From Cafeteria roenbergensis (lineage: Eukaryota > Sar > Bigyra > Bicosoecida > Cafeteriaceae), in assembly GCA_008330645.1 (NCBI GenBank), contig VLTN01000073.1:104567-168566 (forward strand): DNA of 64,000 nucleotides, written 5' to 3'. Below, in pieces: positions 1-10,926 of this stretch (its first letter is position 1; every line of letters starts with the position of its first letter). A model generated the notes under the pieces. That model had not been told where the DNA came from. It saw nothing but the letters and a program-made list of their open reading frames with translations, and searched no databases. Both the position numbers and the translations under genes were made by a program.

Positions 1-3000
1 ATCAGACGCGACTGACCCGTCGCCGCCGACTGTGGACTCCCCGGGAGCGACCGACCCCTCCGTCCGCCGCACGGAGCCGGCGCCGCCACCCCCCGTTCTC
101 GAGGTGTTGTGCGTGTGCCGGGACCGCGACGAAGTGTGGCTGCCGGCGTCTGACTCGGCGATGACCGAGCCGCCGCCGCCGCCGCCTCCAATGCCGCTCC
201 CAGGCCCGGACCCGCCGTGCGGCGCCCCGCCCTCCCCCATGACGCCCAGTCGAGCCCGCACGCGGCTGCCGATGCCGCTCCCCACGCTCATGCCGCTCTG
301 GCTGCGGGCCCTGGACGCCCGGGCCGGGGAGCGGGGGCTGGGGGGCGGCGTTCCGCGGAGCGACCCGGAGCCAATGCCGCCGTGGTCAGTGTCGCGCCCA
401 CCGCCTCCGCCGGGCCCCGCGTCAGCGGCGCCAGCGGCACCGGCTCGATCGGCTGCGGTGGACTCGGCCGCGGCCTCAGCCTGGGCTGCGGCCAGCGCTG
501 CCGGCGGAGGGGGCGACGCCCCCACCGTGACGTCCACCGGGCCGTCACGCTTGGTCGATCGCAAGCTCGACGACGGGAGCCGGTAGGAAGTGGTCGCCAG
601 ACCCGATCCCGACCACATCGTCAGCGCCGGCGCCCGGGCGCTGAGGCCACCCCTGCCTCGCACGGCCGCTGCCTCCGCTGCCTCCGCGACCCGGGGGGTG
701 CCGGCTGGGCGGGAGGCGCCCCAGCCCGAGGGACCCGACGCGCGTCTCTCAACGAGCGACGAGAGACACCCAAGCTCCCCCTCCACGGTCCAGTCCGCCC
801 CGACGTCGTCGTCGTCCGCCCCGACCTCAAGCGCCGACGCACCCACCGCGCCGCGCCGCCGGCCCGTCACGCCCTCCCACGCCATGGCCGCTGCCTGCGT
901 CTCCCAGTCCAGCACAGGGGCGAAACCGCCCTGTCCCCCGCCCCCGGCCGCACCAGCCTCGGTTGCAGCATCGGCGGCATCCACGTCAATCCCGACAGCG
1001 CTGCCGCCTCCGCCGCCCAGGTCTCGCGCTCCGCTGCCGTGCCCGCTGCCGGCACCTGCCCCCACCTCGCTGCCAGCCGCCGCGTCGCTCCCTCCAGCGT
1101 CGCTCGCGGCACCGTCGCTCTCCGCGCCCCCCTCCTCGTCCAGCACCGCCTCGGCACTCTCGGCCGTGACTTCCACGCGAAACCAGGAAGCGCCCACGCC
1201 CACAACGTCCACTGCTGGGCACCAAACCACGCTGGCGCCTGCCGGCAGCGCCCTGTGCAGAAGGCACTCCGTCGTCATGGAGGCAGAGCCGTGAAGTGGG
1301 CGAGCAACGCCGTCCACCGCAAAGGTCGACGCCGGCACCGCCTGGCCGCTGAGGCCAGATCCGGCTTTGAGCGCCGTCGCACGCAGCACCGCCAGGGCCG
1401 CCGCCGGCGCCGCGAGCCCCATCACGGCCCCATCACCCGGCGCGCCGCCCTCCACCGCGGCCGCAGCCGCGGCCTCGCGGCCGGACTGCGCGTCCAGCAC
1501 CGTGGCAACGGACGGGACCATCGTGGACGTGGCAGACCCGCTGTGGCGGAGCGGGCCGAACAGCACCAGCCGCAGGCGCAGGGAGTGGGCAGAGCCACGA
1601 GTCGCGTTGGTGACAGCCACCCGGAGGCGCAGCGACCTGTGGCCCTTGCCAGACGGGCCAGGCGACCCCTCCCGCACGTACGACGCCGCAACCCCGAACG
1701 GATCCGACGGCGCTGACAGCACCCGCGCACGGCTCTGCCAGCTCCCCACCCCGGGGGCCAGGGGCATGGCCTCGCGCTGCGCCCGGCGCGCCAGCGACCA
1801 GAGCGCCGTGCCGCGGGCTGGAGCCAGGGACGATCGTGTCATCGCCGACCCCGTCACCCGGCCCCAGGGCTCGTGCGACCCGCTCAGCACAGACTCCACC
1901 GCCATGCCAAGCGGCCCGCACGACAGCGTGGCCTCAGCCTCGTACTCGCTACCGTCACCGTCACAGTCACCGTCACCGTCGCCGTGGCTGCTGCCGCCGC
2001 TTGCGCCGACGCTCCCGCGCCGTCTGGCCTGGGTCTGGCCAGACGGCACCAGTGCTGTCGTCGTCCCCGCATCGCCTGCGCCCTTCCCGGCAGAGCCGCA
2101 AGCCATGTGGTTCAGTTCGGCCTGCGCAAAGCACGCCTGCGACAGTGCTGCGGTTTCACAGTCGAAAAGCGCAGTGGCTGCGGCAGAGCTCTCGCTGAGC
2201 CATGTTGGTCCACAGACGACGTCCCCGACGCCAAACGCGCCAGCGACGCCCAACCATCCCCAGCCCCAGCCCCAGCCCGCACCGCTGCCACCACCACCCT
2301 CCTCGTCGTCACCGGTGTCGCCGCCGCTGCCGATGCCCGCGAGCGCCTCTCCGCCGGCCGCGGACCCGGCTGCTGCCGATGGAAGTGGGACGACGAAACC
2401 GCCGCTGCTCTGCTCAGACCCTGTGAGGGGCGCAGTGCGCACCAGGCCGGCCCAGGCGAGCGATGTCAGGAGCGGCAACGGCGACGTCGACACGTCCACC
2501 GGCTTTGCCAGCCCGGTCGACGTCCCCGACACTGGCCCGAGGCTGGCCGGACCAAACAAAATGAGCGACTCCGCGTCGCTCATTGGGTGCGTGGCAGCTG
2601 ACAGCGGAACAAGCGCGCCGTCGATGACGTCGGCGACGAAACCGCCAAAGTGCGGGGCCCATTCCGACTGCGAAACCGGGCCGACAGACCTGGCGGGAGA
2701 GCCAACAGCGGCCGATGCGCCTGGCAGGCCGCTGCCCGACGCCGACGTCCGAACAGCAGCACCGTCGCCGCCGTGGCCACCACTCGTCGAGCCGCCACCG
2801 CCGTCTGGGTGGCCAAACACGTCAAAGTCGGCGGGCTCCTCGCCGGGGCCGTCGGCCCCACCCCGGCCCCTGGTGCTGCTGCCCCGGCCTGCGCGCGGCG
2901 CCGTCCCCTTGCTCGCCGCCGCTGCCGCTGCTGGCGCTGCTGGCGCCGCTGACGCCGCCTGCATCGAGCGCAGGAAGCGTTGGAGCGCCCCTGCCTCCGC

Positions 3001-6000
3001 CGTCGGGGAGGGTTCCAGCAGCGCCAGCACCCCCCCTGCCAGAGCGGCCCCCCCAGCGCGACGACGTCCACTGGCAGAGCCGGACCCTGCCGACACGGGC
3101 GACGTCGGCGCCGCGTTGCTCGCCCCGCTGCGACTCAGCTTGATGGGACTGCCGGCGGCAGCGCCTGCTGGTCCTGCCCCGGAGAAGGACGTTGAGCGAC
3201 GCAACGCCGCTCGAAACTGGCCGCGGTTGCTGACGTCAGTGCCTGCCATCGCGGCGTCCAGCGATCCCGCGTCTCTCGCCGCCTCAGCGCACGCGCAGGC
3301 AGCGGCTGCGGCCAGGCGACGCAGCCAAGCCGCGCACCCGACGGCTCCTGAAACCGCCGACAGCGTCGCCAACGCGGCCGGCCCAGCCTCCAGCGGACGC
3401 GACACCGCCATGGACGCCAGCGCGAGCACAAGCCACCCGGCCGCAGGCGGGGGAGGCCGAGCAGCCAAGGCGTCAGCGGGTCCCGCCGGCCCGCCAGACG
3501 CCCCAGACAGCCCGTCCGACGCGTGTGCCACAGCGGCGGACCCAGAGCCGCCCAGCGCCGATCCGGATCTTCCCGCCCTCGGCAGAGCCACTTCGCAAGT
3601 AGGACGAGACCCCCAGCGGGCGCGCGTGCCGCCGTCCTCCCCCGTCCGAGTGGGGAGCGACGTCGTGTCGCCCAGCGACGCGCCATCCGGGCGAGCGCAC
3701 GCCAGCACCTGTCTGGAGAGCAACGCCGCGGCTCCAGCGGCATCACTGGACGACCCGGGCACAGCTTCGTCCACCGAGGCGTCGCCCAGCGAAGACGGAG
3801 GGACGGCAGGAACTGCCGCGAAACCGCTGCGACGAGCGAGCAGGAGCAGCCACGGCCACGGCACGCAAGCGCCCGCCGGCGCCAGCAGGGCGGGGACTCC
3901 GTCCGACGAAACGCCCCAAGGGCTGTGCCTGAGTGGCGGGAGCGGGAGGAGCGAAGAGGCGCCGGCGCCGCCCCCGGCCCCACCAACGCCCAGCCCTGCC
4001 GCCGCCACGCCCGCAAGCACGGCGTGGTCGGGGACCGCGGCCGCCCCGGCAGAGGCGGCCGCCCCTGCCGCCCCCGTCTGCGCGGTCCAGCGGTGGTCGC
4101 TGCCCACCGCTGCCGAGAGCAGCGCCCCGAACACCGCCTCTCGCCGCGCAGCGTCGCTCGCGGCCGCAGCGGCTGCAAAGTCCTCTTTGCACCGACGGCC
4201 AAACGCCTCTGCCGCCGGCTCTGCCGACAAGACGGCCTGCTGCAGCGCCTCGCGGCAGAGACCCAGAGTGGAGGGGCCCATCGACAGCTCTACCGGCAGA
4301 GCCGAGGCGGCGCACACCGCCAGGCGAAACCGCGCCGGTGCTGCAGCCCCGCTGTGATCCCCGCCTCGCTGCCCGACCAGCTCTGCAGGCGGGAGCGCGA
4401 CGCGCACAAGCACCCTGCCCGCGACCTGGGGGTCGCAGAGCGCCGCCAGCTCTGCCACGAGCCGCGCGAGGGAGGCGTTGGCCCGCGCCAGCGCCCAGGC
4501 GAGGGCAGTCCCTGCAGCTGCGGGGCCCCAGGCGGACGTCCCGCCAAGCGCCCGTGCCGCCGAGGCTGTGGCAGAGCTGCGCTGCCCGTCAGCAGGCCCC
4601 GCGGCTCCCGCTGCAGGAGGCGGGGACGCTGAGGCCGCCGCTTGCGCGCCCGGTGGGGACGTCGCAGCTGAGGCGCCTGCCCCGGCTCCGCCGGGCCCCG
4701 CAGCGAGGCCGGCGAGGCCGGGGGGACCCGCCGGGGGCGCAGCTCTGTCCAAAACCGCTGCTGCGGCCGGGCTGGATAGGACGGCGGCCGCAGCGCCGGC
4801 CCAAGCGGCCCGCCAGTCTGTCATGGCCGAGGCCCCCTCGCCCCAAGGGGTGGATGATGCCGTCGTGATGGACACACCGCCGCCACCGCCAGCACCACCT
4901 CTGCCACTGCCGCTGCCGCCATCGCCGCTGCCACTGCCACTGCCGCTGCCGCTGCCGCTGCCGCCACCGCCAGCACCACCTCTGCCGCTGCCGCTGCCGC
5001 TGCCGCTGCCGCTGCCGCTGCCGCCGCCAGACCCGCTGCTTGCACCGGACGCAGACGCGTGCCTCCCCGCCGCCGCGGCCTCAACGACGACGTCCGGCGG
5101 CGGAGGAGCCGCCACAACCAGCGATGTGCAGAGGGCGCTGACGATGTCGGCCACGGCCTCGGGGCACAGCAGCGTCAGCGCCGCGGCGGTCGACCCCACA
5201 CCACCCCCGAACTGGCCCCGCGGGCCGGCAGAGCCGCGCCCTCCCCCCAGGCCTGCCGCTGGCCGCAGCAGCGGCGACAAGGCAGCGCGCATCGCAGCCG
5301 ATGCGCCGGCGCCGCTGTCTTCGCCGGCTCCTTCGAACACTGTTGCGGCAACGAGCACGGCTGCGAGACGGCGAAACCCTGAGCGACGCGCGGCGTCGCT
5401 CAGCAGAGCTGCTGTCTGCAGCACGAGCCGTGGCCACAGCCGCAGGAGCAGTCCACGGGGCAGGGTCTGGCAGAGCTCAATCGAGGTGCCCAGCAAGGCT
5501 GAGGACGTCGACGCGGAGGCCGACGCATAGCGAGTGGACAAGGCCGCTAGCACTGCGTCCATCACGAAGGGGCTCTGCCGTGACCTGACCAGCGGTAGAG
5601 CCGGAACCATGCGTGCCGAAGCCGGGGCGATGGCGGCGGCCACCGGAGCAGCGTCGGGACTGGCCGCGTCGGGAACCTGCAAGGCGATACCGGCGGCGGC
5701 TGGGCCCAGCGCACCCACTCCAGACCCGTGGCGGGCGGCGCAGTGCGGCTTGCCTGCCCCGGCGGCGGCTGCTGCAGCCATTACGGGCGCAACGGTGCCT
5801 CTGAGGACGTGTTGCACCACCGCACATCGCCGCGTGACCGGCGCGTGCAGAGCCCACAGGGCGGTGAGCGACGTGGCGAGCGACGAAACCGCTGATACGT
5901 CACGAGTGCGTGCAAGCGCTGCCGGCAGAGCATGCAGGATGACGTCAGCAGCAACAGTCGTGGCAAGCGGGTCCAGTGACGGAGCCCGCGTGGGAACCCG

Positions 6001-7584
6001 AGCCAGCGCCGGCGATCGACCAAGCTGTGAGATTCCGCCATCGGCGCCCGACGGGCCGGTCCCGAAGCAGCGCGCGGCCGAGGCGAGGACCAAAGCTGCC
6101 CTCAGGCCCGTCCGGGCAGAGCCGTGGGGTGGTGCAGCTCCCCTCTTAGCCGAGAGGCGGCAGAGCTCTGCGGCCAGCCGGCGGGCAAACGCCCTCGCCA
6201 GGAAGCCTCCCGCGCTGTGAGACAGGCTCAGCGCGGGCCACGCGGGCGGCAGCTCGGCTGCCCCGCCAGCTCCGCCTCCAGCTCCGCCCTGAAAGTCGCT
6301 CGAAACAGCGGCGGCCCCCGCCGCGGCCGCCGCCTTGGAAGCGTCTGCGGCCTCGTCCGCCAGGACCAGGTGAGCTGAAACCGCCAGCAGAGTACCGAAG
6401 GCAGCTCTGCCAGGGGGCGCCATTGTCGCTGCCCTGACCGCGAGAGTGCTCATCGATCCTGCCAGTGGCTGCAGCACCGTCACACGCAGGCGACGACGCC
6501 ACGGGCTCTGCCACGGGGCGGACGCTCTGCCTATGAGAAGGCCCGCGGAACGGCGAGCGGCTGAGGCCGCCGGTGCGGTTTCGTCTGTGCCGAAGCAGGA
6601 TACGATTGTAGCCGATCCCCGCGCGGACTCTGCGACGTCGGCCCTGCAGAGCTGGCAGAGCCCTCTGGCGGCCGTGGCAGCGACGACGGGCGAAGGGCTG
6701 ACGAGACAGGTCCGCTGAACCACTGAGAGGACCTCAATCATGGCCCTGGCTGCCTTCTCGCGCTGCCACGCATCGCTTGCGATGCCTTCGCCAGCGGCAA
6801 GCCACCCTGACACGGCGGACGGGGCTGTGTCCTCGTCGGCGTCGGCGCGGGCTGGGTCCCAGCCTGTCCATCCTGCCCCGATGAGACCGCAGGCCGCCTC
6901 CGCCACGGCAGCCCGGGCGGAGATGCCTGCGGGGGCGGTCTCTGGAGCCAGGGCAGCCAGCAGCGCCGGCGCAAGGGAGCCGTCGGACCAAGCTTCAGCC
7001 GCCTGTGCTGGCGAGAGCCTTGCCAGGACGGCACAGGCAGCAACGACCGCCCCTGGGCTGGTGACCGAAGCAGATGCAATCTCGGCAATCGCTACGCCCG
7101 TGAGCGCCCGTGCGAGGGCACGGTCGGACGCGCCGTTTGCGGTGCAAGCAGAGGCGACTCCCAGAGCAGCGGCACGGACATCGCCGCTGTCGTCCACGTC
7201 GCGATCGGCGCTCAGGCGGACCACCTCCCGCACAACCGCAAGGCCTACTGCTCCGGATGCCGCAGCCGCTGCGATCTGGCCGAGAGTGTCCAGGATTTCG
7301 CTGCCATTTGTGCCGGAGAGCGAGCCAACCCAGGCCTCCTCGAGCGCTGCATGCGCCATGGACGACATGGGGCCCGGAAAAGCCTCTTGGCCGGACGCAG
7401 CGACCCTGGGCCTGTGAGCTGTCCCGGGTTCGGGGTGCTGCTGTGCACCAGGGCGACGCGCTGCCAATGCCCACCAAGCGGCGAGCTCACTCGCAATATT
7501 GGCTGCCCGCCAAACAACCGCAGAGCGCGTGATCAGCCGACGCGCGGAACGCAACCGAGCCACCGTGCACGCGCGAGGTGCCAT
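1..7584 (-). CDS. Giant alpha-solenoid protein, TPLATE-like (TSET complex large subunit), C-terminus beyond window
   Basis: The minus-strand frame whose codons fill plus triplets starting at 1, 4, 7 and so on has no stop from 7584 to base 1, giving more than 2,500 codons. The first 750 or so residues are Ala/Leu-rich amphipathic helices typical of a HEAT/adaptin solenoid. A Ser-Gly dipeptide tract (plus 4886-5034) and long Ala/Ser/Gly-rich linkers follow. Near residues 1955-2015 (plus about 1540-1720) the order SDP, an aromatic residue, LRLRVAVTNAT, then LRLRLVLFGPL recalls the appendage-like part of plant TPLATE, as does SYRLPSSSL near residue 2330. TPLATE is a subunit of the endocytic TSET adaptor complex; that assignment is from memory of the family and is tentative. 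The first ATG (7584-7582) overlaps the start codon of the divergent COX20 gene; a later Met near 7366 is an alternative. No introns are needed. The gene is partial. Confidence 0.75.
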   Translation of the reverse strand, partial: MAPRACTVARLRSARRLITRSAVVWRAANIASELAAWWALAARRPGAQQHPEPGTAHRPRVAASGQEAFPGPMSSMAHAALEEAWVGSLSGTNGSEILDTLGQIAAAAASGAVGLAVVREVVRLSADRDVDDSGDVRAAALGVASACTANGASDRALARALTGVAIAEIASASVTSPGAVVAACAVLARLSPAQAAEAWSDGSLAPALLAALAPETAPAGISARAAVAEAACGLIGAGWTGWDPARADADEDTAPSAVSGWLAAGEGIASDAWQREKAARAMIEVLSVVQRTCLVSPSPVVAATAARGLCQLCRADVAESARGSATIVSCFGTDETAPAASAARRSAGLLIGRASAPWQSPWRRRLRVTVLQPLAGSMSTLAVRAATMAPPGRAAFGTLLAVSAHLVLADEAADASKAAAAAGAAAVSSDFQGGAGGGAGGAAELPPAWPALSLSHSAGGFLARAFARRLAAELCRLSAKRGAAPPHGSARTGLRAALVLASAARCFGTGPSGADGGISQLGRSPALARVPTRAPSLDPLATTVAADVILHALPAALARTRDVSAVSSLATSLTALWALHAPVTRRCAVVQHVLRGTVAPVMAAAAAAGAGKPHCAARHGSGVGALGPAAAGIALQVPDAASPDAAPVAAAIAPASARMVPALPLVRSRQSPFVMDAVLAALSTRYASASASTSSALLGTSIELCQTLPRGLLLRLWPRLVLQTAALLSDAARRSGFRRLAAVLVAATVFEGAGEDSGAGASAAMRAALSPLLRPAAGLGGGRGSAGPRGQFGGGVGSTAAALTLLCPEAVADIVSALCTSLVVAAPPPPDVVVEAAAAGRHASASGASSGSGGGSGSGSGSGSGSGRGGAGGGGSGSGSGSGSGSGDGGSGSGRGGAGGGGGVSITTASSTPWGEGASAMTDWRAAWAGAAAAVLSSPAAAAVLDRAAPPAGPPGLAGLAAGPGGAGAGASAATSPPGAQAAASASPPPAAGAAGPADGQRSSATASAARALGGTSAWGPAAAGTALAWALARANASLARLVAELAALCDPQVAGRVLVRVALPPAELVGQRGGDHSGAAAPARFRLAVCAASALPVELSMGPSTLGLCREALQQAVLSAEPAAEAFGRRCKEDFAAAAAASDAARREAVFGALLSAAVGSDHRWTAQTGAAGAAASAGAAAVPDHAVLAGVAAAGLGVGGAGGGAGASSLLPLPPLRHSPWGVSSDGVPALLAPAGACVPWPWLLLLARRSGFAAVPAVPPSSLGDASVDEAVPGSSSDAAGAAALLSRQVLACARPDGASLGDTTSLPTRTGEDGGTRARWGSRPTCEVALPRAGRSGSALGGSGSAAVAHASDGLSGASGGPAGPADALAARPPPPAAGWLVLALASMAVSRPLEAGPAALATLSAVSGAVGCAAWLRRLAAAAACACAEAARDAGSLDAAMAGTDVSNRGQFRAALRRSTSFSGAGPAGAAAGSPIKLSRSGASNAAPTSPVSAGSGSASGRRRAGGAALAGGVLALLEPSPTAEAGALQRFLRSMQAASAAPAAPAAAAAASKGTAPRAGRGSSTRGRGGADGPGEEPADFDVFGHPDGGGGSTSGGHGGDGAAVRTSASGSGLPGASAAVGSPARSVGPVSQSEWAPHFGGFVADVIDGALVPLSAATHPMSDAESLILFGPASLGPVSGTSTGLAKPVDVSTSPLPLLTSLAWAGLVRTAPLTGSEQSSGGFVVPLPSAAAGSAAGGEALAGIGSGGDTGDDEEGGGGSGAGWGWGWGWLGVAGAFGVGDVVCGPTWLSESSAAATALFDCETAALSQACFAQAELNHMACGSAGKGAGDAGTTTALVPSGQTQARRRGSVGASGGSSHGDGDGDCDGDGSEYEAEATLSCGPLGMAVESVLSGSHEPWGRVTGSAMTRSSLAPARGTALWSLARRAQREAMPLAPGVGSWQSRARVLSAPSDPFGVAASYVREGSPGPSGKGHRSLRLRVAVTNATRGSAHSLRLRLVLFGPLRHSGSATSTMVPSVATVLDAQSGREAAAAAAVEGGAPGDGAVMGLAAPAAALAVLRATALKAGSGLSGQAVPASTFAVDGVARPLHGSASMTTECLLHRALPAGASVVWCPAVDVVGVGASWFRVEVTAESAEAVLDEEGGAESDGAASDAGGSDAAAGSEVGAGAGSGHGSGARDLGGGGGSAVGIDVDAADAATEAGAAGGGGQGGFAPVLDWETQAAAMAWEGVTGRRRGAVGASALEVGADDDDVGADWTVEGELGCLSSLVERRASGPSGWGASRPAGTPRVAEAAEAAAVRGRGGLSARAPALTMWSGSGLATTSYRLPSSSLRSTKRDGPVDVTVGASPPPPAALAAAQAEAAAESTAADRAGAAGAADAGPGGGGGRDTDHGGIGSGSLRGTPPPSPRSPARASRARSQSGMSVGSGIGSRVRARLGVMGEGGAPHGGSGPGSGIGGGGGGGSVIAESDAGSHTSSRSRHTHNTSRTGGGGAGSVRRTEGSVAPGESTVGGDGSVASD
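4886..5034 (-). repeat. Ser-Gly dipeptide-coding hexanucleotide repeat
   Basis: The plus strand is a run of gctgcc/actgcc hexamers broken by a gccaccgccagcaccacc-type interruption. On the coding (minus) strand it reads as alternating Gly and Ser codons inside the giant TPLATE-like frame. It is probably a flexible linker prone to length change. Confidence 0.85.
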
Positions 7585-8624
7585 GGGGGACGCGGGCAAG
7601 GATGAGCGCGAGCCGGAGCAGTCGGGATACACCATGACGCCGACTCTCGAAGAGGCCACCAGCCCGGCCAAGGCGAATGGCGGCGACCAAGTCCCAGTAG
7701 GCAAACTCATCCAAGCAGGCCTCCGCGGCACGCGCGATGACTACGAGTACAGCTTGCACACGTTCTACAAGTCTCCGTGTTTTCGCCAGGCTCTTCTGTG
7801 GGGCATCGGGCTGGGAGCCGCGATCGCCCTGCACCGCTACAAGGAGTCGAGTGAGGCAGTGGTCAGCTGGCGGTCATAGGCAGAGTGGAAGCGCAAACTG
7901 CCCCGAGAAATGCTCGCCACCCCCGCCTCCCCGCGCCCGCCTCGCCATGCAGGGAATATTGTGCGGGCTGCAGACTCCTTCATGGTTTCCTGGGCGGGCG
8001 TGTCTCTGGGCGGATGGTGAGACGACGCAGACTGACGTCACGCGCACTGCTTCGACAGCCTGGCTGCACGCGTGCAGCCATGGCAATGCCCCAGCCTACT
8101 TCGTCGTTGCCAGCCTGTCGAAGCAGGGCGCGCTTCCTGGGGTTGGAGGCGCCCTGAGCGCCGTCCTCGTTCTTCCCTCGGGCAGTTGGCGCTGGGTCGG
8201 CGACGAGCGGCAGATTGAGCCTTGCCACAGCACCAGGGCAGCGCAGACTGCAGCACGGACATACGATCAGCCACGGTGTGCTGTGGCGTTCCGTTGCGCC
8301 CGCCACGCGGCATGTCAACACTCCAGACAGGCCGTCCCCGCACCGACACCCGCGCTGCTCTGCCACCCGCCGACAATGCCAGACCGCTGCTCCCCTCAGT
8401 CGAGAGCGAGTGTTGCTCCAGTGGCAGTTCACGGCCGCTCCCCCCGCCCCCCCGACTCCCCTACATATCCTCGCAGGCTCTTTTGCCGCCAGGGGGAGCT
8501 CAAACAGCTCTCTGCCGTGCAGGACTGGCAGCGGGAGCGCCTGACGGGAGTTGACATTTCCAGCGTGTCGGACGGATCTCCCAAGCCCCTCCCAGCAGAG
8601 CCCGTGGACGACCAGCGCCGGTAG
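7583..8624 (+). CDS. COX20: COX20-like cytochrome c oxidase assembly factor, three exons
   Basis: Proposed exons are 7583-7850, 7953-8016 and 8477-8624, giving 159 residues. The introns (102 and 460 bases) start GTGAGG and GTGAGA, end in CAG, and keep the frame (phases 1 and 2). The joined protein has a polar N-terminus, the box YKSPCFRQALLWG leading into helix 1 (about residues 69-87), a short positively charged hairpin (HRYKESRNIVRAAD), helix 2 (about 98-113) ending GGWLFCR, and a charged C-terminal tail. This hairpin with CR after the second helix is the COX20/FAM36A pattern. Known members sit in the mitochondrial inner membrane and chaperone COX2 during complex IV assembly. The unspliced frame would stop after helix 1, so splicing is needed for a complete protein. 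The start is the first in-frame ATG and lies in the CCATGG shared with the opposite gene. Confidence 0.85.
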
Positions 8625-8864
8625 AGCCGCATGCAGCCTGCAGAGCGATGCTCGTGCCTCGATACCATGCCAAGAGTGCGTGCGGGTAGGGTGTCAGCAA
8701 ATCCAGCACGACTGCAAGCTTGGCTTGGCGTGGGACACGGAATGTCCAGGGTACGTGTTCAGGATGTTTTTGGTGTTAAGATGCCCAGTTGGGTGCTCGT
8801 GGCTGTGAGCGATGCGGTCACGCCTGGTTCCACAACTTTCACCCCCAAGCGACACAGTTGAATT
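8625..8864. other. Intergenic, COX20 3' side to histone cluster 1
   Basis: This stretch has lower GC than its surroundings and holds no convincing reading frame, tRNA or palindrome. It presumably contains the COX20 3' UTR and ends where the histone repeat begins. Confidence 0.6.
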
Positions 8865-8992
8865 GCTCGTGTGTGCCGCTGCTTTGCAGGCGAATGAGCA
8901 TCGCGCGTGTGATCGGGGCAGCTGTGCGGTGCGAGTGAGCATCGTCCCGCTCCCTTGCTCATGGCGTCACCAGGCCGGACTACTGTGGTGGT

Positions 8993-9009
8993 GGTGTTGA
9001 ATGAACACC
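8993..9009 (-). terminator. Histone 3' stem-loop of H4 (9152-9463)
   Basis: In sense: GGTGTTCATTCAACACC, a 6-base-pair stem with a 5-base loop, 142 bases past the H4 stop. It is followed by ACCACCACC-type sequence. Animal histone mRNAs end just after such a stem-loop. Confidence 0.85.
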
Positions 9010-9151
9010 GGGGGTGTGTGTGTGGGTGCGCCGGAGACGGTCCGGGGAGGAGGGCCGGGGCCGCAGGCGAGTGCGGCCGGAGCCGCTCACGCCCCTGTCC
9101 CGCCGCGGCTCCGCATGGCGCGTGCCGACCGGGGCCGCAGTAGCCCTGCGC

Positions 9152-10280
<1,129 letters not shown>

Positions 10281-10447
10281 GCGCCCAGGCGCCCCGCGCA
10301 CTCCCGGCTGGGCGCGCGGCTGGTTTGCTCCGCTGGAGGGCCTGGCGGAGCGGCGCTCGCCGCGGCGCTGCCAGGGACGGCCCGCTGCTGCAGCAGCAGT
10401 CGGGTCGCGCCGGGAGCTGCATTGTCCCGCACACCCGCAACAACCCC

Positions 10448-10464
10448 GGTGTTCATTCAACACC
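10448..10464 (+). terminator. Histone 3' stem-loop of H3 (9870-10280)
   Basis: GGTGTTCATTCAACACC, 167 bases past the stop, preceded by CAACCCC and followed by ACCCGACGG. Confidence 0.85.
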
Positions 10465-10839
10465 ACCCGACGGGAAGGCGCGCCGCACTGCCCGCTGGCT
10501 GCCGATGCAGCGCGCGCACGCTGTCCATGCGCGCCCCGGAAGCGGCTCACTCCCGGGCACACGCGCACACCGGGCCAGTCGGGGCTGCCGAGAGCGCGCA
10601 CGTCGAATCGCCGGCCCGCGAGCGGCTCCACGCCGACACGCGCGCCCACAGCACCGAGCCTGCGGGCGGAGGGCGCCCCCTGGGCCGGCATGCGAGTGGG
10701 TGTGTGTGTGTGGGCTGGGCCGGCCGTCTGTTCGCGACTCGAGCCCAGGCGCAGCGTGTGTGGTTGCCGCTGCTGCTGCTGCCGCCCCACCGCGCTGCGC
10801 CGTGTGTTCCTCCCATGCAGTGGCCTCGCGCGGTCTGGT
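10465..10839. other. Spacer between convergent H3 and H2A 3' ends
   Basis: About 375 bases between two inward-facing stem-loops. It holds a GT-rich stretch near 10696-10712 whose length varies between copies (CA-rich on the plus strand in the inverted copies near 34350, 40864 and 60288). No credible gene. Equivalent spacers are 16783-17153, 34221-34595, 40738-41110 and 60160-60534. Confidence 0.7.
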
Positions 10840-10856
10840 GGTGTTGAATGAACACC
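10840..10856 (-). terminator. Histone 3' stem-loop of H2A (10927-11313)
   Basis: Perfect 17-base palindrome in H2A sense, 70 bases past the stop, the shortest stop-to-loop distance of the four gene types. Confidence 0.85.
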
Positions 10857-10926
10857 GGGGGTGGGGGTGGTGGTGCGTGGAACGGGCCGGCCCGGCACCG
10901 CTGCGCTCCAAGGGCGCGCCTCGCGC

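Noticed and set aside
1367-4357. Long plus-strand reading frames across 1-7400, the largest of 996 codons
   Set aside because: They lie antisense to the uninterrupted minus-strand giant frame, are rich in Pro/Arg/Ser/Thr without domains, and break at seven stops; they are GC-driven shadows.
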